The notes under the pieces are model-generated. The model was given only the letters and a program-made list of their open reading frames with translations. It was not told the DNA's origin and ran no database searches. Shown piece after piece: positions 42,238-50,878 of a stretch of 64,000 nucleotides of DNA. The DNA is from Holophagales bacterium (GTDB lineage Bacteria; Acidobacteriota; Thermoanaerobaculia; Multivoradales; Multivoraceae). How positions within the stretch are numbered: the stretch's first letter is position 1; each line of letters opens with the position of its first letter. The DNA is taken from assembly GCA_009837885.1 (NCBI GenBank), contig VXSP01000030.1:186001-250000 (forward strand), written 5' to 3'. The translations under genes were made by a program, and so were the position numbers.

Positions 42238-44028
42238 CTAGCGGCTCTCGGGCAGCGCGAAGACGTACAGGTTGCCGCCCCGGGGGCGCGCGGCACCGTC
42301 CGGCGTGTGCCTGAGGCTTCCCGGTCCGGTCGATATGGCCACGTACTGCCGACCGTCCACGGCGTAGGAGATCGGATAGCCCATCGGCGGTGCGCCGAGG
42401 TTCACTTCCCACAGCACCTCGCCCGTCTCGTGGTCGAGCGCGCGGAAGGCACCGCTCGAGTCGCCGCCGAAGATCAGGCCACCGCCGGTCGCGACGACCG
42501 AGTAGGTCGCGCCCTCGGTCTCGAACAGCCACTTCGTCTCGCCCGTCACGGCCGAGATCGCGTACACCGTGCCGAGGTACTCCTCGCCGGGCGCCTGGAT
42601 GTGGTCGGCGGCCAGGTTGTAGATCGCGACCTGCTGCTCGAACGCCTGCGCCCGCGGGCTGTTCGTGTCGCCCGTCACCAGCATCCGCGCGCACATGTTG
42701 CGCAGCGGGTAGTACATCGTTTGGGTCAGCGGGCTGTAGGAGCCAGCCTCCCAGTCCTTGCCGCCGATCCAGGTCGGGCACACGAGCATCTCCTGGTCCA
42801 GTTCCGTGAAGATGATCTCGGTGTTCTCGACCGCCCGCCCGGTCGTCTCGTCGATGTCGACGACCACGTTCTGCGGCACGGTCGGCCGCGCCCACAGGAA
42901 CTCGCCGGTCACACGGTCCAGCGTGTAGACGAAGCCGGTCTTGCCCGGGATGCCCGTCATCAGCTTGCGTGTCTCGCCCGGTTCGAGGCCCTCCCGAATC
43001 CAGCGCACCGCCTCCGGGTCGGGCGACACCGGAAGGTCGACGAGGATGCGTTCGAACGGATGGTCCAGGTCCCAGTGGTCGTTGAGGTGCTGGAAGTACC
43101 AGCGGATCTCGCCGGTGTCCGCCTCCAGCGCCAGCGTCGAGTTGTGGTACAGGTGCGTCAGCTCCGTGCCGCCGAGCATGAACTTCGGCGCCGGCGAAGT
43201 GACGGCGGTGCCGAAGTAGATGAGCTCGAGCTCCGGGTCGTAGCTCGGCACCATCCAGGTGCCGACGTGATGCCGCTTCTCGAACGGTACGTCGCCCCAG
43301 GTCTCGTCCCCGGGCTCGCCGGGCGCCGGCATCGTCCGCGTCCGCCAGAGTTCCTCACCCGAGAGGGCATCGAGCGCGATCATGATGCAGGACTCCGGCC
43401 CGCCCCACGGCCGGCAACTTCTCCCGGACACCACCCGGCCGTCCGCGACGATCGGGCCCGAGCTGTGGGTGGCGGGATTGACCTGCCAGTCCAGGATCTG
43501 CGTCTCCCAGACCAGCTCGCCGGTCTCGGCGTCCAGGGCGAAGGCGTGGTTGTCGTCGCTGTTGTTCAGGATCAGCCGGTCGTAGATCGCGATGTTCCGG
43601 TTGTTCTTCGCGTTGAAGCCGACCTGGGCGTAGAGCCCCTCGGGCTGCTCCCGCGTGTAGCGCCAGATGAAGTCCCCGGTCGTCGAGTCGACCGCCTCGA
43701 TCGTGTCTTCGAACGAGGGGATGTAGAGAACGCCGTCGTAGGCCAGAGGTGTGATCTCGGAGGTCCCGACGGCGATCTCCCGTGACCAGACCAGGCCGAG
43801 CTGGTCGACATTCCCGCGATCGACCTGGTCCAGCGGGCTGTAGCCCCAACTGTCGTGCGTGCGGCGGAACATGAGCCACTCCGAGTCGGGCGGGTCCTCG
43901 AGCATTTCGTCCGTGACCGGCACGAACGTCGATGCCGCGTCCTGGGCCGGGAGTGCGGCGCTGAACCCGACGCTCAGGGCAATGGTCGCGGCCACGAACG
44001 CACCTCCGAGCGGGCGAGCACTCTTCAC
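42238..44028 (-). CDS. PQQ-dependent alcohol dehydrogenase-like quinoprotein, secreted
   Basis: 596 residues from a GTG preceded by GAGGGG; a signal peptide follows (ALSVGFSAALPAQD). The propeller shows SWGYSPLDQVDRGNVDQLGLVW, GVLYIPSFEDTIEAVDSTTGD and repeated GEXXW strands typical of the PQQ eight-blade fold. SGRSCRPWGG holds a Cys in the region where PQQ enzymes carry their disulfide. Periplasmic oxidation of an alcohol is the family role. It has no cytochrome domain, unlike the divergent paralogue at 44117, so the two may work with a shared electron acceptor. Confidence 0.8.
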   Translation of the reverse strand: MKSARPLGGAFVAATIALSVGFSAALPAQDAASTFVPVTDEMLEDPPDSEWLMFRRTHDSWGYSPLDQVDRGNVDQLGLVWSREIAVGTSEITPLAYDGVLYIPSFEDTIEAVDSTTGDFIWRYTREQPEGLYAQVGFNAKNNRNIAIYDRLILNNSDDNHAFALDAETGELVWETQILDWQVNPATHSSGPIVADGRVVSGRSCRPWGGPESCIMIALDALSGEELWRTRTMPAPGEPGDETWGDVPFEKRHHVGTWMVPSYDPELELIYFGTAVTSPAPKFMLGGTELTHLYHNSTLALEADTGEIRWYFQHLNDHWDLDHPFERILVDLPVSPDPEAVRWIREGLEPGETRKLMTGIPGKTGFVYTLDRVTGEFLWARPTVPQNVVVDIDETTGRAVENTEIIFTELDQEMLVCPTWIGGKDWEAGSYSPLTQTMYYPLRNMCARMLVTGDTNSPRAQAFEQQVAIYNLAADHIQAPGEEYLGTVYAISAVTGETKWLFETEGATYSVVATGGGLIFGGDSSGAFRALDHETGEVLWEVNLGAPPMGYPISYAVDGRQYVAISTGPGSLRHTPDGAARPRGGNLYVFALPESR

Positions 44029-44040
44029 TTCAGCCCCTCT

Positions 44041-44073
44041 TTTCCTCGCTGTCTTCAAGACGAAGCGGGGACT
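44041..44073. repeat. Conserved 33-base intergenic element, copy 2
   Basis: TTTCCTCGCTGTCT, then variable bases, then CGGGGACT; matches the element at 41296-41328. It sits in the 88-base gap between divergent PQQ dehydrogenase genes, close upstream of both starts, so it could be a regulatory site as well as a repeat. Confidence 0.5.
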
Positions 44074-44116
44074 GTAGCAGCAGCAACGCGCCGTGAAGTA
44101 GCATCCCGCCTTCCGC

Positions 44117-46240
44117 ATGAAGTCGTTCAGCCGCCTTGTCTGCGTGCCGGCCGCAGCGTTCCTCCTGACCGCCGGTCTCGGCGCCCAGGAGACCGCCTTC
44201 GTGCCGGTCACGCAGGAGATGCTGAACGACCCGGAACCGGGCCAGTGGCTGCACTGGCGCGGCACGCAGAACGCCTGGGGCTACAGCCCGCTCGACCAGA
44301 TCACGACCGCGAACGTGGGCCGGCTTCAACTGGCGTGGGCGTGGGCGATGGACGACACAGGCCCCCAGGAGGCCGCGCCGCTCATCCACAACGGCGTCAT
44401 GTACGTACCGAGTCCCGGCGCGGTGGTCCAGGCCCTCGACGCCGCCACCGGCGACCTGCTCTGGGAGTACCGGCCGGAGCCGGTGGGCGACGGATCGGGC
44501 GCCTTCGGCCGCGGGGTGCAGAAGAACATCGCGATCTTCGGCGACCGCATCTTCGGCGCCAGCCCCCGGGCGACGATCTTCGCGCTCGACGCCCGTGACG
44601 GGAAGCTGATCTGGGAGACGCAGACCGCCGACCCGGCTCTCGGTTACCGCTACACCGCCGGCCCGATCGTCGCCGACGGCACGCTGGTCACCGGTATCAC
44701 CGGCTGCGGCCGCTACAAGGACGACGTCTGCTTCATCACCGGCCACGATCCGGACACCGGCGAGGAGATCTGGCGGACCTCAACGGTCGCGCGGCCCGGC
44801 GAGCCGGGCGGCGACACCTGGGGCGACCTGCCGCTCCGCTTCCGTGCCGGCAGCGACGCCTGGATCGCCGGCAGCTACGACCCGGAACTCAGGATCGTCT
44901 ACTGGGCCACCTCCCAGGCCAAGCCCTGGGCTCGCTCCGTTCGCGGCACGGAGGGCGACGCGCTGTACACGAACTCGAGCCTGGCGCTCGACCCCGACAC
45001 CGGCGAGTTGCTCTGGTACTACCAGTACCTGCCCGGCGAGACCCACGACATGGACGAGGTGTTCGAGACCCTCCTCATCGATGTCGACGGCCGCAAGAAG
45101 CTCTACAAGATGGGCAAGCTCGGCATTCTCTGGGAGCTCGACCGGGAGACCGGCGAGTTCCTGAACGCGATCGACGTCGGCTACCAGAATCTCGTCGACG
45201 TGGACCGCGAGACCGGCGAAGTGACCTACCGCCCGGAACTCATCCCGGAGATCGGCGTCGAGATCAACATGTGCCCGAGCACGTCCGGGTTCAAGAGCTG
45301 GCGCGCCATGTCCTACGACCCGAACACCGGCGCGCTCTACATCCCGATGACGATGAACTGCGAGCTGGCCACCTTCGGCCCCGTCGAGCGCGTCCTCGGC
45401 GGCGGCGGCGCGGGCCCGGTCAAGCGGATCAACACGCTGCATCCGTACTCGGACGGCAACCTCGGCGAGCTGCTGGTCATCGACGTCAAGGAAGGGGACA
45501 TCATGTGGCGGCACCGCACGTTGTCGCCGATCAACACGGCCGCGCTCGCAACCGGCGGTGGCGTCGTCTTCGCCGGCGACTACGACCGCTACGTCTACGC
45601 CTACGAGGCCAGGACCGGCAAGATCCTCTGGCAGACGCGGCTGCCCACGTCCGCCCAGGGCTTCCCGGTGACCTACCTCGCCGGCGGACGCCAGTACGTG
45701 GCGATCCCGGTAGGAACCGGCGGCGCCAGTTGGGCGACGATGGTGCCGCGCGACCTCATTCCCCACATCCGCCGGCCGACCAACGGCAACTCGATTCACG
45801 TGTTCGCGTTACCGGCGGATCTGCCGGCAGCAACCGGGCAGCCTCGGACGGCGGCGACCGACCGCGATGCGGCCGGAGAGCCCGACGCTTCCCTGACCGT
45901 CTGGGACGGCGTCTACACCGTCGAGCAGGCGGAGCGAGGCACCAAGCCGTATGTCCAGAACTGCGCCACCTGCCACGGCGAGGATCTCGGCGGCGGCAGC
46001 AACTCCCCGGGCCTGGTCGGCGTCAGCTTCCAGTTCCTGTGGGGAGGCAAGACCCTGCACGAGCTGTATGAGGCGATCCGGACCACCATGCCGACCGACA
46101 ATCCGGGGAGCCTGCCGCGGGAGACCTATCTCGACATCCTGACGTACATGCTGCAGGTCAACGAATTCCCGGCAGGCAGTGGCGAACTCGACGCGGAGGC
46201 TCTGGGCAACATCCTGATCACCGAAGAACCCGGTGCGTAG
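44117..46240 (+). CDS. PQQ-dependent alcohol dehydrogenase with C-terminal cytochrome c domain (quinohemoprotein)
   Basis: 707 residues with an N-terminal signal (PAAAFLLTAGLGAQE). The propeller opens with AWGYSPLDQITTANVGRLQLAWAW and includes GGRQYVAIPVG near the end. From about residue 595 a single cytochrome c follows: NCATCHGEDLGG (CxxCH heme attachment) with a later Met in TTMPTDNPG as possible axial ligand. The domain order matches quinohemoprotein alcohol dehydrogenases, passing electrons from PQQ to heme in the periplasm. It is divergent from the cytochrome-less paralogue. Confidence 0.87.
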   Translation: MKSFSRLVCVPAAAFLLTAGLGAQETAFVPVTQEMLNDPEPGQWLHWRGTQNAWGYSPLDQITTANVGRLQLAWAWAMDDTGPQEAAPLIHNGVMYVPSPGAVVQALDAATGDLLWEYRPEPVGDGSGAFGRGVQKNIAIFGDRIFGASPRATIFALDARDGKLIWETQTADPALGYRYTAGPIVADGTLVTGITGCGRYKDDVCFITGHDPDTGEEIWRTSTVARPGEPGGDTWGDLPLRFRAGSDAWIAGSYDPELRIVYWATSQAKPWARSVRGTEGDALYTNSSLALDPDTGELLWYYQYLPGETHDMDEVFETLLIDVDGRKKLYKMGKLGILWELDRETGEFLNAIDVGYQNLVDVDRETGEVTYRPELIPEIGVEINMCPSTSGFKSWRAMSYDPNTGALYIPMTMNCELATFGPVERVLGGGGAGPVKRINTLHPYSDGNLGELLVIDVKEGDIMWRHRTLSPINTAALATGGGVVFAGDYDRYVYAYEARTGKILWQTRLPTSAQGFPVTYLAGGRQYVAIPVGTGGASWATMVPRDLIPHIRRPTNGNSIHVFALPADLPAATGQPRTAATDRDAAGEPDASLTVWDGVYTVEQAERGTKPYVQNCATCHGEDLGGGSNSPGLVGVSFQFLWGGKTLHELYEAIRTTMPTDNPGSLPRETYLDILTYMLQVNEFPAGSGELDAEALGNILITEEPGA

Positions 46241-46267
46241 TCTGACGTAGGACACAGCTCGGCGGTA

Positions 46268-46296
46268 TTGCGAACTGCGGCGTATCGTATTACGAT
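46268..46296 (+). promoter_or_regulatory. Promoter and operator of the second RHH/PIN locus
   Basis: TTGCGA (46268-46273) and TACGAT (46291-46296) are 17 bases apart. The palindrome ATCGTA-t-TACGAT (46284-46296) covers the -10 box. A start site about 7 bases on would fall at or next to the ATG at 46304, so the message may be leaderless. Autorepression by the ribbon-helix-helix protein is likely. Confidence 0.6.
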
Positions 46297-46303
46297 CCTG
46301 TGC

Positions 46304-46579
46304 ATGCACGCACTCTCCGTCAAGCTACCGACCGAGCTCCACGCTGCCCTGGCAAGCGAAGCGCAACGACGCAACATCACGCGGTCCGCTCTGTTGCGAG
46401 AGATCGTCGGGGAAGCGCTCGACAGTGTTCCGACGCCGGCAACGCCGAGCTGCGCCGAATTGGCTGGCGATCTGATCGGCGTCGTTCGGAGCGGCCGCCG
46501 CGACCTGGCGACGAATCCCGATCTTCTCGAGCAGGCTGTCGTCTCGGACGCTCGACGTGCCGCCGACCGTCGTCGCTGA
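46304..46579 (+). CDS. Ribbon-helix-helix (CopG/Arc-like) antitoxin
   Basis: 91 residues. LSVKLPTELHAALASEAQRRNITRSALLREIV is a ribbon-helix-helix fold (strand then two helices). The C-terminal third, rich in Ala and Arg, would contact the toxin. It overlaps the downstream PIN gene by 23 bases, so the two are translationally linked. The ATG at 46304 was chosen because the upstream region holds the operator. Confidence 0.78.
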   Translation: MHALSVKLPTELHAALASEAQRRNITRSALLREIVGEALDSVPTPATPSCAELAGDLIGVVRSGRRDLATNPDLLEQAVVSDARRAADRRR

Positions 46580-46979
46580 CACCGGTCCGATCGTCGCGCT
46601 GCTCGACGCTGATGAGGCGCATCACGAGTGGGCGCGAGACCAGTTCCAAACGCTCGCGGCGCCACTGCTCACGTGTGAAGCGGTGCTCTCCGAAGCCTCC
46701 TTTCTCCTCGCGCGCGCCGGCGAGGATCAGAGCCTGCCGGTGACGCTCGTCGAACGGGGCGTACTGAAGGTCACCCGAGTACTCGCGGCACAAGAAGACG
46801 TTCTAGCCATCGGCCGCCTGATCCGCCGGTACCGCAACGTGCCGATGTCCTTCGCCGACGCGTGCCTGGTGCGGATCGTGGAACGCTCGGATCAAGCGTC
46901 CGTGCTGACCCTCGACTCCGACTTCCGGATCTACCGCCAGGGCAACCGCCGCGTGATTCCCGTGCTTACTCCTTCGTAG
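46557..46979 (+). CDS. PIN-domain toxin
   Basis: 140 residues from a GTG inside the antitoxin's 3' end. Acidic residues are in VVADTGPIVALLD (Asp 8), CEAVLSEASFLL, SFADACLVRI and TLDSDFRIYR, a full PIN active-site set. RNA cleavage is the family activity. Its 3' end overlaps by 14 bases the convergent Phd-like antitoxin gene. Confidence 0.83.
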   Translation: MPPTVVADTGPIVALLDADEAHHEWARDQFQTLAAPLLTCEAVLSEASFLLARAGEDQSLPVTLVERGVLKVTRVLAAQEDVLAIGRLIRRYRNVPMSFADACLVRIVERSDQASVLTLDSDFRIYRQGNRRVIPVLTPS

Positions 46980-47166
46980 CACCATCGAAGTCGGGCACGG
47001 TCTCGACCAGATGGGCCAAACTGCCGAAACGGAACTTCTTTGACGTCACCGGAACCAGCCTCACGGCGGGCCTGCCCCTACGGGCGATGATCACCTCGTC
47101 GCCCGCTTCGGCGGCGACGATGAGCTTCGACAGTTGCGACTTGGCTTCGTGCACGCTGACGAGCAT
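46966..47166 (-). CDS. Phd/YefM-like antitoxin without an adjacent own toxin
   Basis: 66 residues from an ATG preceded by AGGAGGAA. VSVHEAKSQLSKLIVAAEAGDEVIIARRGRPAVRLVP is the classic Phd/YefM DNA-binding domain. The C-terminal LAHLVETVPDFD resembles tails that bind PIN toxins. No toxin gene follows on the same strand; the only PIN gene nearby is convergent and overlaps its 3' end. It may be a remnant of a TA pair or may counter the neighbour. Confidence 0.75.
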   Translation of the reverse strand: MLVSVHEAKSQLSKLIVAAEAGDEVIIARRGRPAVRLVPVTSKKFRFGSLAHLVETVPDFDGATKE

Positions 47167-47213
47167 CGCTGTTCCTCCTGGCCGCCAGCCCCCAACCGGA
47201 GGCCCAAACGAGT

Positions 47214-48755
47214 CTATTCGTCGACAGCTAGCGGAATCGCCTCCACCAGCAACGCCAGCGCACTCCGCAACGAAGCGTCGGCGTAGCCGCCGAACGAGCC
47301 CTCGTACAGCCCGAGCCGGACCACCACCATCTCGTGTGACGGCACGATGATCGTGCTCTGACCGCCTGCGCCCTGCATGCTGAACGCGCTGTTCGGCAGT
47401 GACGGGTAGCGCTTGCTGCCGCCGCGCGGAGAGTTGTTGATCCAGAAGAAGCCGCCGTAGATCGGCCGGCCGTCGGCGACCCAGGCCGGCGCGGGAGTGC
47501 TGACGAACTCGACGAAGCCCTCGGGCAGCACGCGCTCGCCGGTCGGCGAGACGCCATCGTCCAGGTAGAGCTGGCCCAGCCGCGCCCAGGTACGGCCGGA
47601 TCCGAAGCCGTAGCCGTTCAGCAGGAAGTTGCCGTAGGGATCCGCCTCGGCGACGAAGCGCCGGACGCCGATCCGGTCGAAGAGGTGCTTCTGGGGGAAC
47701 TGGTGGTAGTTCTCGCCGCGGCCCTCGACCGCCAGGCGCACCAGGTGGTTGGTCAGGATCGGGTCGCAGTTCCGGTAGCGGCCGATCGTGTTCGGCGGCC
47801 ATTGCGGCGGCCGTTCGGTGGCCCAGAGGTGGGAGTTCACCGTGCCGGTGTAGAGGTAGAGGTGGTCCGGGTAGCCCATGGCCGCCTCGTCGTACTCCGG
47901 GTCGCCGGCGTTCACGCAGCGCAGGCCACTGGACATGCGGAGGATGTCCTGGATGCGGATCGTGCCGCGGACGTCGTCCGGGTTCTCGTGCCAGGAGTCG
48001 ACGGGCGCCAACTGGTCGAGCGTGTATTCGCCCTGCTCGATCAGCACGCCCATCAGGGTCGCCGAGAGGCTCTTGTTCATCGACCAGCTCTCGAGGGGCG
48101 TGTCCTTGTCGATGCCCTCCCGGTAGCGCTCGGCGATGAGCCGGCCGCGGTGCAGCACGACGAACGCGAGGGTCATCGCCTCCGGTTCGAAGGCGGCCTC
48201 GACCGCCGCCGCGAGGTTCTCCGCGTCCACGTCGTCGGGAAGCGGCTCGTCCGGCAGAGCGTCGCCCATCGGCCAGGGAGCGTTCTCTTCGAGGGTGCTG
48301 GTGACGGGAACCGTCTCGTAGAAGGGCGCGTCCTCCCCCTTGGGCAGCGCGACGCAGCCCTGGTCGCCGTGGAGCACCGCGGTCCGCGTCACGCCGGTGT
48401 CGGTTGTGACGTGGACGCGCTTGTTCTCGCGGTCGAGCACCCGACCCGGCAACCGGTCGCGATACTGGTGACGCGATGTGAAGCCGCCGATCTGCGTCCA
48501 TGCGTCCTCGAAATCGAGCCCGGTCAGGAAGACGGCGGAGCACAGGACCTTGGCGAACCCGGCCGCTTCGTGCTCGATGAAGTCGCCCGGCGGCGGCACG
48601 CGGACGGTGTCGAGTTCGTGTTCCTGGCCGCGCGCTACCAGGCTCTCGCCGAGCGTCAGTTCCTGACCGGCGGCGGGCGGCGGGTTCCCGCCGTTGTCGG
48701 CGCAGCCGCCGAGCAGCGCCGCCAGGAGCGCGATCCGAAGCACGCCAGCGCGCAT
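47214..48755 (-). CDS. Serine beta-lactamase-fold hydrolase, lipoprotein
   Basis: 513 residues. The signal ends ALLGGC, a lipobox. The catalytic Ser-x-x-Lys is in SWSMNKSLSATLMG and a Tyr-x-Asn is in RYRNCDP, as in class C beta-lactamases and esterases of this fold. GGQSTIIVP near the end replaces the usual KTG strand. Esterase or peptidase activity on an unknown ester or amide is likelier than antibiotic resistance. It starts 8 bases after the DUF3604 stop and is probably cotranscribed with it. Confidence 0.8.
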   Translation of the reverse strand: MRAGVLRIALLAALLGGCADNGGNPPPAAGQELTLGESLVARGQEHELDTVRVPPPGDFIEHEAAGFAKVLCSAVFLTGLDFEDAWTQIGGFTSRHQYRDRLPGRVLDRENKRVHVTTDTGVTRTAVLHGDQGCVALPKGEDAPFYETVPVTSTLEENAPWPMGDALPDEPLPDDVDAENLAAAVEAAFEPEAMTLAFVVLHRGRLIAERYREGIDKDTPLESWSMNKSLSATLMGVLIEQGEYTLDQLAPVDSWHENPDDVRGTIRIQDILRMSSGLRCVNAGDPEYDEAAMGYPDHLYLYTGTVNSHLWATERPPQWPPNTIGRYRNCDPILTNHLVRLAVEGRGENYHQFPQKHLFDRIGVRRFVAEADPYGNFLLNGYGFGSGRTWARLGQLYLDDGVSPTGERVLPEGFVEFVSTPAPAWVADGRPIYGGFFWINNSPRGGSKRYPSLPNSAFSMQGAGGQSTIIVPSHEMVVVRLGLYEGSFGGYADASLRSALALLVEAIPLAVDE

Positions 48756-48763
48756 CACTCGTC

Positions 48764-50773
48764 CTACTCCGGCCGGTACCAGATCGGCGACGTCCAGGCC
48801 ATCTCCTGGATCGTCTCGGGATAGGAGCCGTCCGAGCACACGGCGGGCCGGTCTTCCGGGGCGAGGCGCCGGCAGTCGTACCAGCTCCAGCGCAGGCTGG
48901 GGTTCTCGACCACCCGCAGATAGTAGTAGGCATGCTGGCCGGCATCGAACGCCTCGTCGCGGTAGACGCTGCAGAGGCTGTCGTGGCCGTCGCCGCTTCG
49001 CTCGCCGGTCGCCGGGTCGACGCTCGCCCCGTTGTCCGGCGAACCGGCGATCGGGATGACCTGGCTGCGACCCGCCCCGTCGGCGTCGACCCAGCCCTTG
49101 ACGAGCTGGAGCTGCTGCAGGAGTCCGGCGCCGTCCGCCGGGTCGCGAGCGGCGAAGGCGAGGAAGGTCGGCGCCGCGCCGTCGCCGGCCTCCGGCAGGT
49201 CGCCGCCCATCGGCACGCCGCCGGCGTACGCCTGTTCGAGCAGATCGGTCTGGTCGCACAGGTTCCCGGCGTAGCCCCAGCCGCCGAAGAACCGCGGACG
49301 GATCCGCGGGCCCGAGGTGCCGAACACCTCCCGCCGCTCCATCGCCTCGAAGATCGCGTCGCGGGAGTTCTCCACCGCCCAGACGCCGGCCAGACCGCCG
49401 GCATTGCCGTCGATGCCGCTGGTCAGGAGACCCGGCTGAAGGCGCTCCTCGGGCGTCGCCTCCAGGGAAACCGCGCCGCGCCAGTCCTCTTCCGCCACCG
49501 CCCCCGGGGTCGCCGTGTGCGTGTCGGTCGACGCGATGATGCCGAGCTTGACCGGGTTGAGCCCGGTCTCCATCTCCTCCTCCAGGCCGACGACGAGCGC
49601 CGAGCGAACGAAGTCCGTCCGGTCGACGCAGCCGGCCCCGAGCATGCCCTGGTTGCCGTTCTCACCCTCAGGGCACTCCTCGGTTCGCAAGGTCGTCTCG
49701 CCCGAAAGAAGGGACTGGACCGTCTCCTCGCGGCCCAGCACCCGCACCGCCTCCACGTCGCACAGCTCGTCCGGCTCGGCGAACACCGAGGACAGGCCGT
49801 TGATGCACTCGGAGCCGCCCTTGTGCTGGAAGATCTCGATGATCGGCTCCCGCTCCAGCCGCTTCTCCGCGTAGGCGCGGCGCGCCTCCAGCGTTCCGTC
49901 CAGGCCCCGGTACGGCGCCATCCGGCCGTTCGCGAGATTGCTGTTGTGCGGGATCGTCAGGTAGTCGCAACTGGGCCTCGCCGACCCGTCGCCACAGACC
50001 TCGTCCAGCCGCTGCCAGAGCAGGCTGTCCGTCGGGGCGTCGATGTACGAGACCGGCAGCTCCGGCACATCCGCGCTCCGGAAGACGACGTTGCGGTGGT
50101 AGTTCGAGATCCCCGGCGTGCCGGTGTACTCGTAACCAACGAAGGTGGTGAAGCTGCACGCCTCGGTCCGGTCGTACGCGTCCTCAGCCGCTTCGATGAT
50201 CTCCTGCCACGGGCTCATCGCCCACTCGCGGCAGAGCGATCCGTCCTCGCCGCACAGTTCCTCGGTCCTGCTCGGCGTCTCGGTCGTGATGACGGCGCCG
50301 AGCATCTGCATCCCCACACGCTGGTCCGAGCGGAACGTGGTGCAGAACTCCGAGCCGTAGCGCGGCGACTCCGGATCCCTGCACAGGCGGCGTTCGCCCA
50401 GGAACTCGCCGTGATCGGTCACCGCGACGAAGTCGAGCGGCCGGTCGATCGTGATGCTGCCTTCAGGCCTGCCGTCCTCGCCGATGGGCCAGAACGGGAT
50501 CGACTCGCCCTTGGCGAAGCGGTAGGCGTCCGCCGGCGTCGCGCCGGTGCTGTTGGCCGCCGCGTCGAACGAGAAGCTGGTGTGGACGTGGAGGTCGCCG
50601 AACAGCGCCTGACGGAGCGGTGTGGCGTCGAGGCAGCCGGGCCGGTCCTCCGTGCGCGTGATGGCGGCGCCAGCCACACTCCCGTCCGTGGCTCCGTCTT
50701 CGCCAGATGCCGCGCAGGCGGGAACGGCGAACACGAGCAGCGGGAGCAACAGGCGAAGCGGATCGGATCTCAT
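48764..50773 (-). CDS. DUF3604 family lipoprotein, paralogue 3
   Basis: 669 residues starting at an ATG with GGAGAG upstream. The signal ends FAVPAC, a lipobox. LFGDLHVHTSFSFDA, AVTDHGEFLG, TIPHNSNLANG and ASTDTHTATPG give the His/Asp metal cluster; the end is WTSPIWYRPE. It is closest in layout to paralogue 1 at 13493-15430, and both have a Cys-rich C-terminal segment (CSVYRDEAFDAGQHAYYYLRVVENPSLRW here). Function unknown, with a metal-dependent hydrolase inferred. Confidence 0.85.
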   Translation of the reverse strand: MRSDPLRLLLPLLVFAVPACAASGEDGATDGSVAGAAITRTEDRPGCLDATPLRQALFGDLHVHTSFSFDAAANSTGATPADAYRFAKGESIPFWPIGEDGRPEGSITIDRPLDFVAVTDHGEFLGERRLCRDPESPRYGSEFCTTFRSDQRVGMQMLGAVITTETPSRTEELCGEDGSLCREWAMSPWQEIIEAAEDAYDRTEACSFTTFVGYEYTGTPGISNYHRNVVFRSADVPELPVSYIDAPTDSLLWQRLDEVCGDGSARPSCDYLTIPHNSNLANGRMAPYRGLDGTLEARRAYAEKRLEREPIIEIFQHKGGSECINGLSSVFAEPDELCDVEAVRVLGREETVQSLLSGETTLRTEECPEGENGNQGMLGAGCVDRTDFVRSALVVGLEEEMETGLNPVKLGIIASTDTHTATPGAVAEEDWRGAVSLEATPEERLQPGLLTSGIDGNAGGLAGVWAVENSRDAIFEAMERREVFGTSGPRIRPRFFGGWGYAGNLCDQTDLLEQAYAGGVPMGGDLPEAGDGAAPTFLAFAARDPADGAGLLQQLQLVKGWVDADGAGRSQVIPIAGSPDNGASVDPATGERSGDGHDSLCSVYRDEAFDAGQHAYYYLRVVENPSLRWSWYDCRRLAPEDRPAVCSDGSYPETIQEMAWTSPIWYRPE

Positions 50774-50878
50774 TCATTCTCTCCAGGTCTGCGGATGTGG
50801 CGTATCGACCGCCTTGGGTCGGCGCCCGACGCTATCGCCCTCTATAGTGACTTCAACTCACTTCAAAGGAGAACGAAG

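Noticed and set aside
46966..49404. Single 812-codon minus-strand frame joining the Phd-like protein to upstream sequence
   Set aside because: Only the last 66 codons look like a protein; the rest is Arg-rich and overlaps the beta-lactamase-fold gene in another frame.
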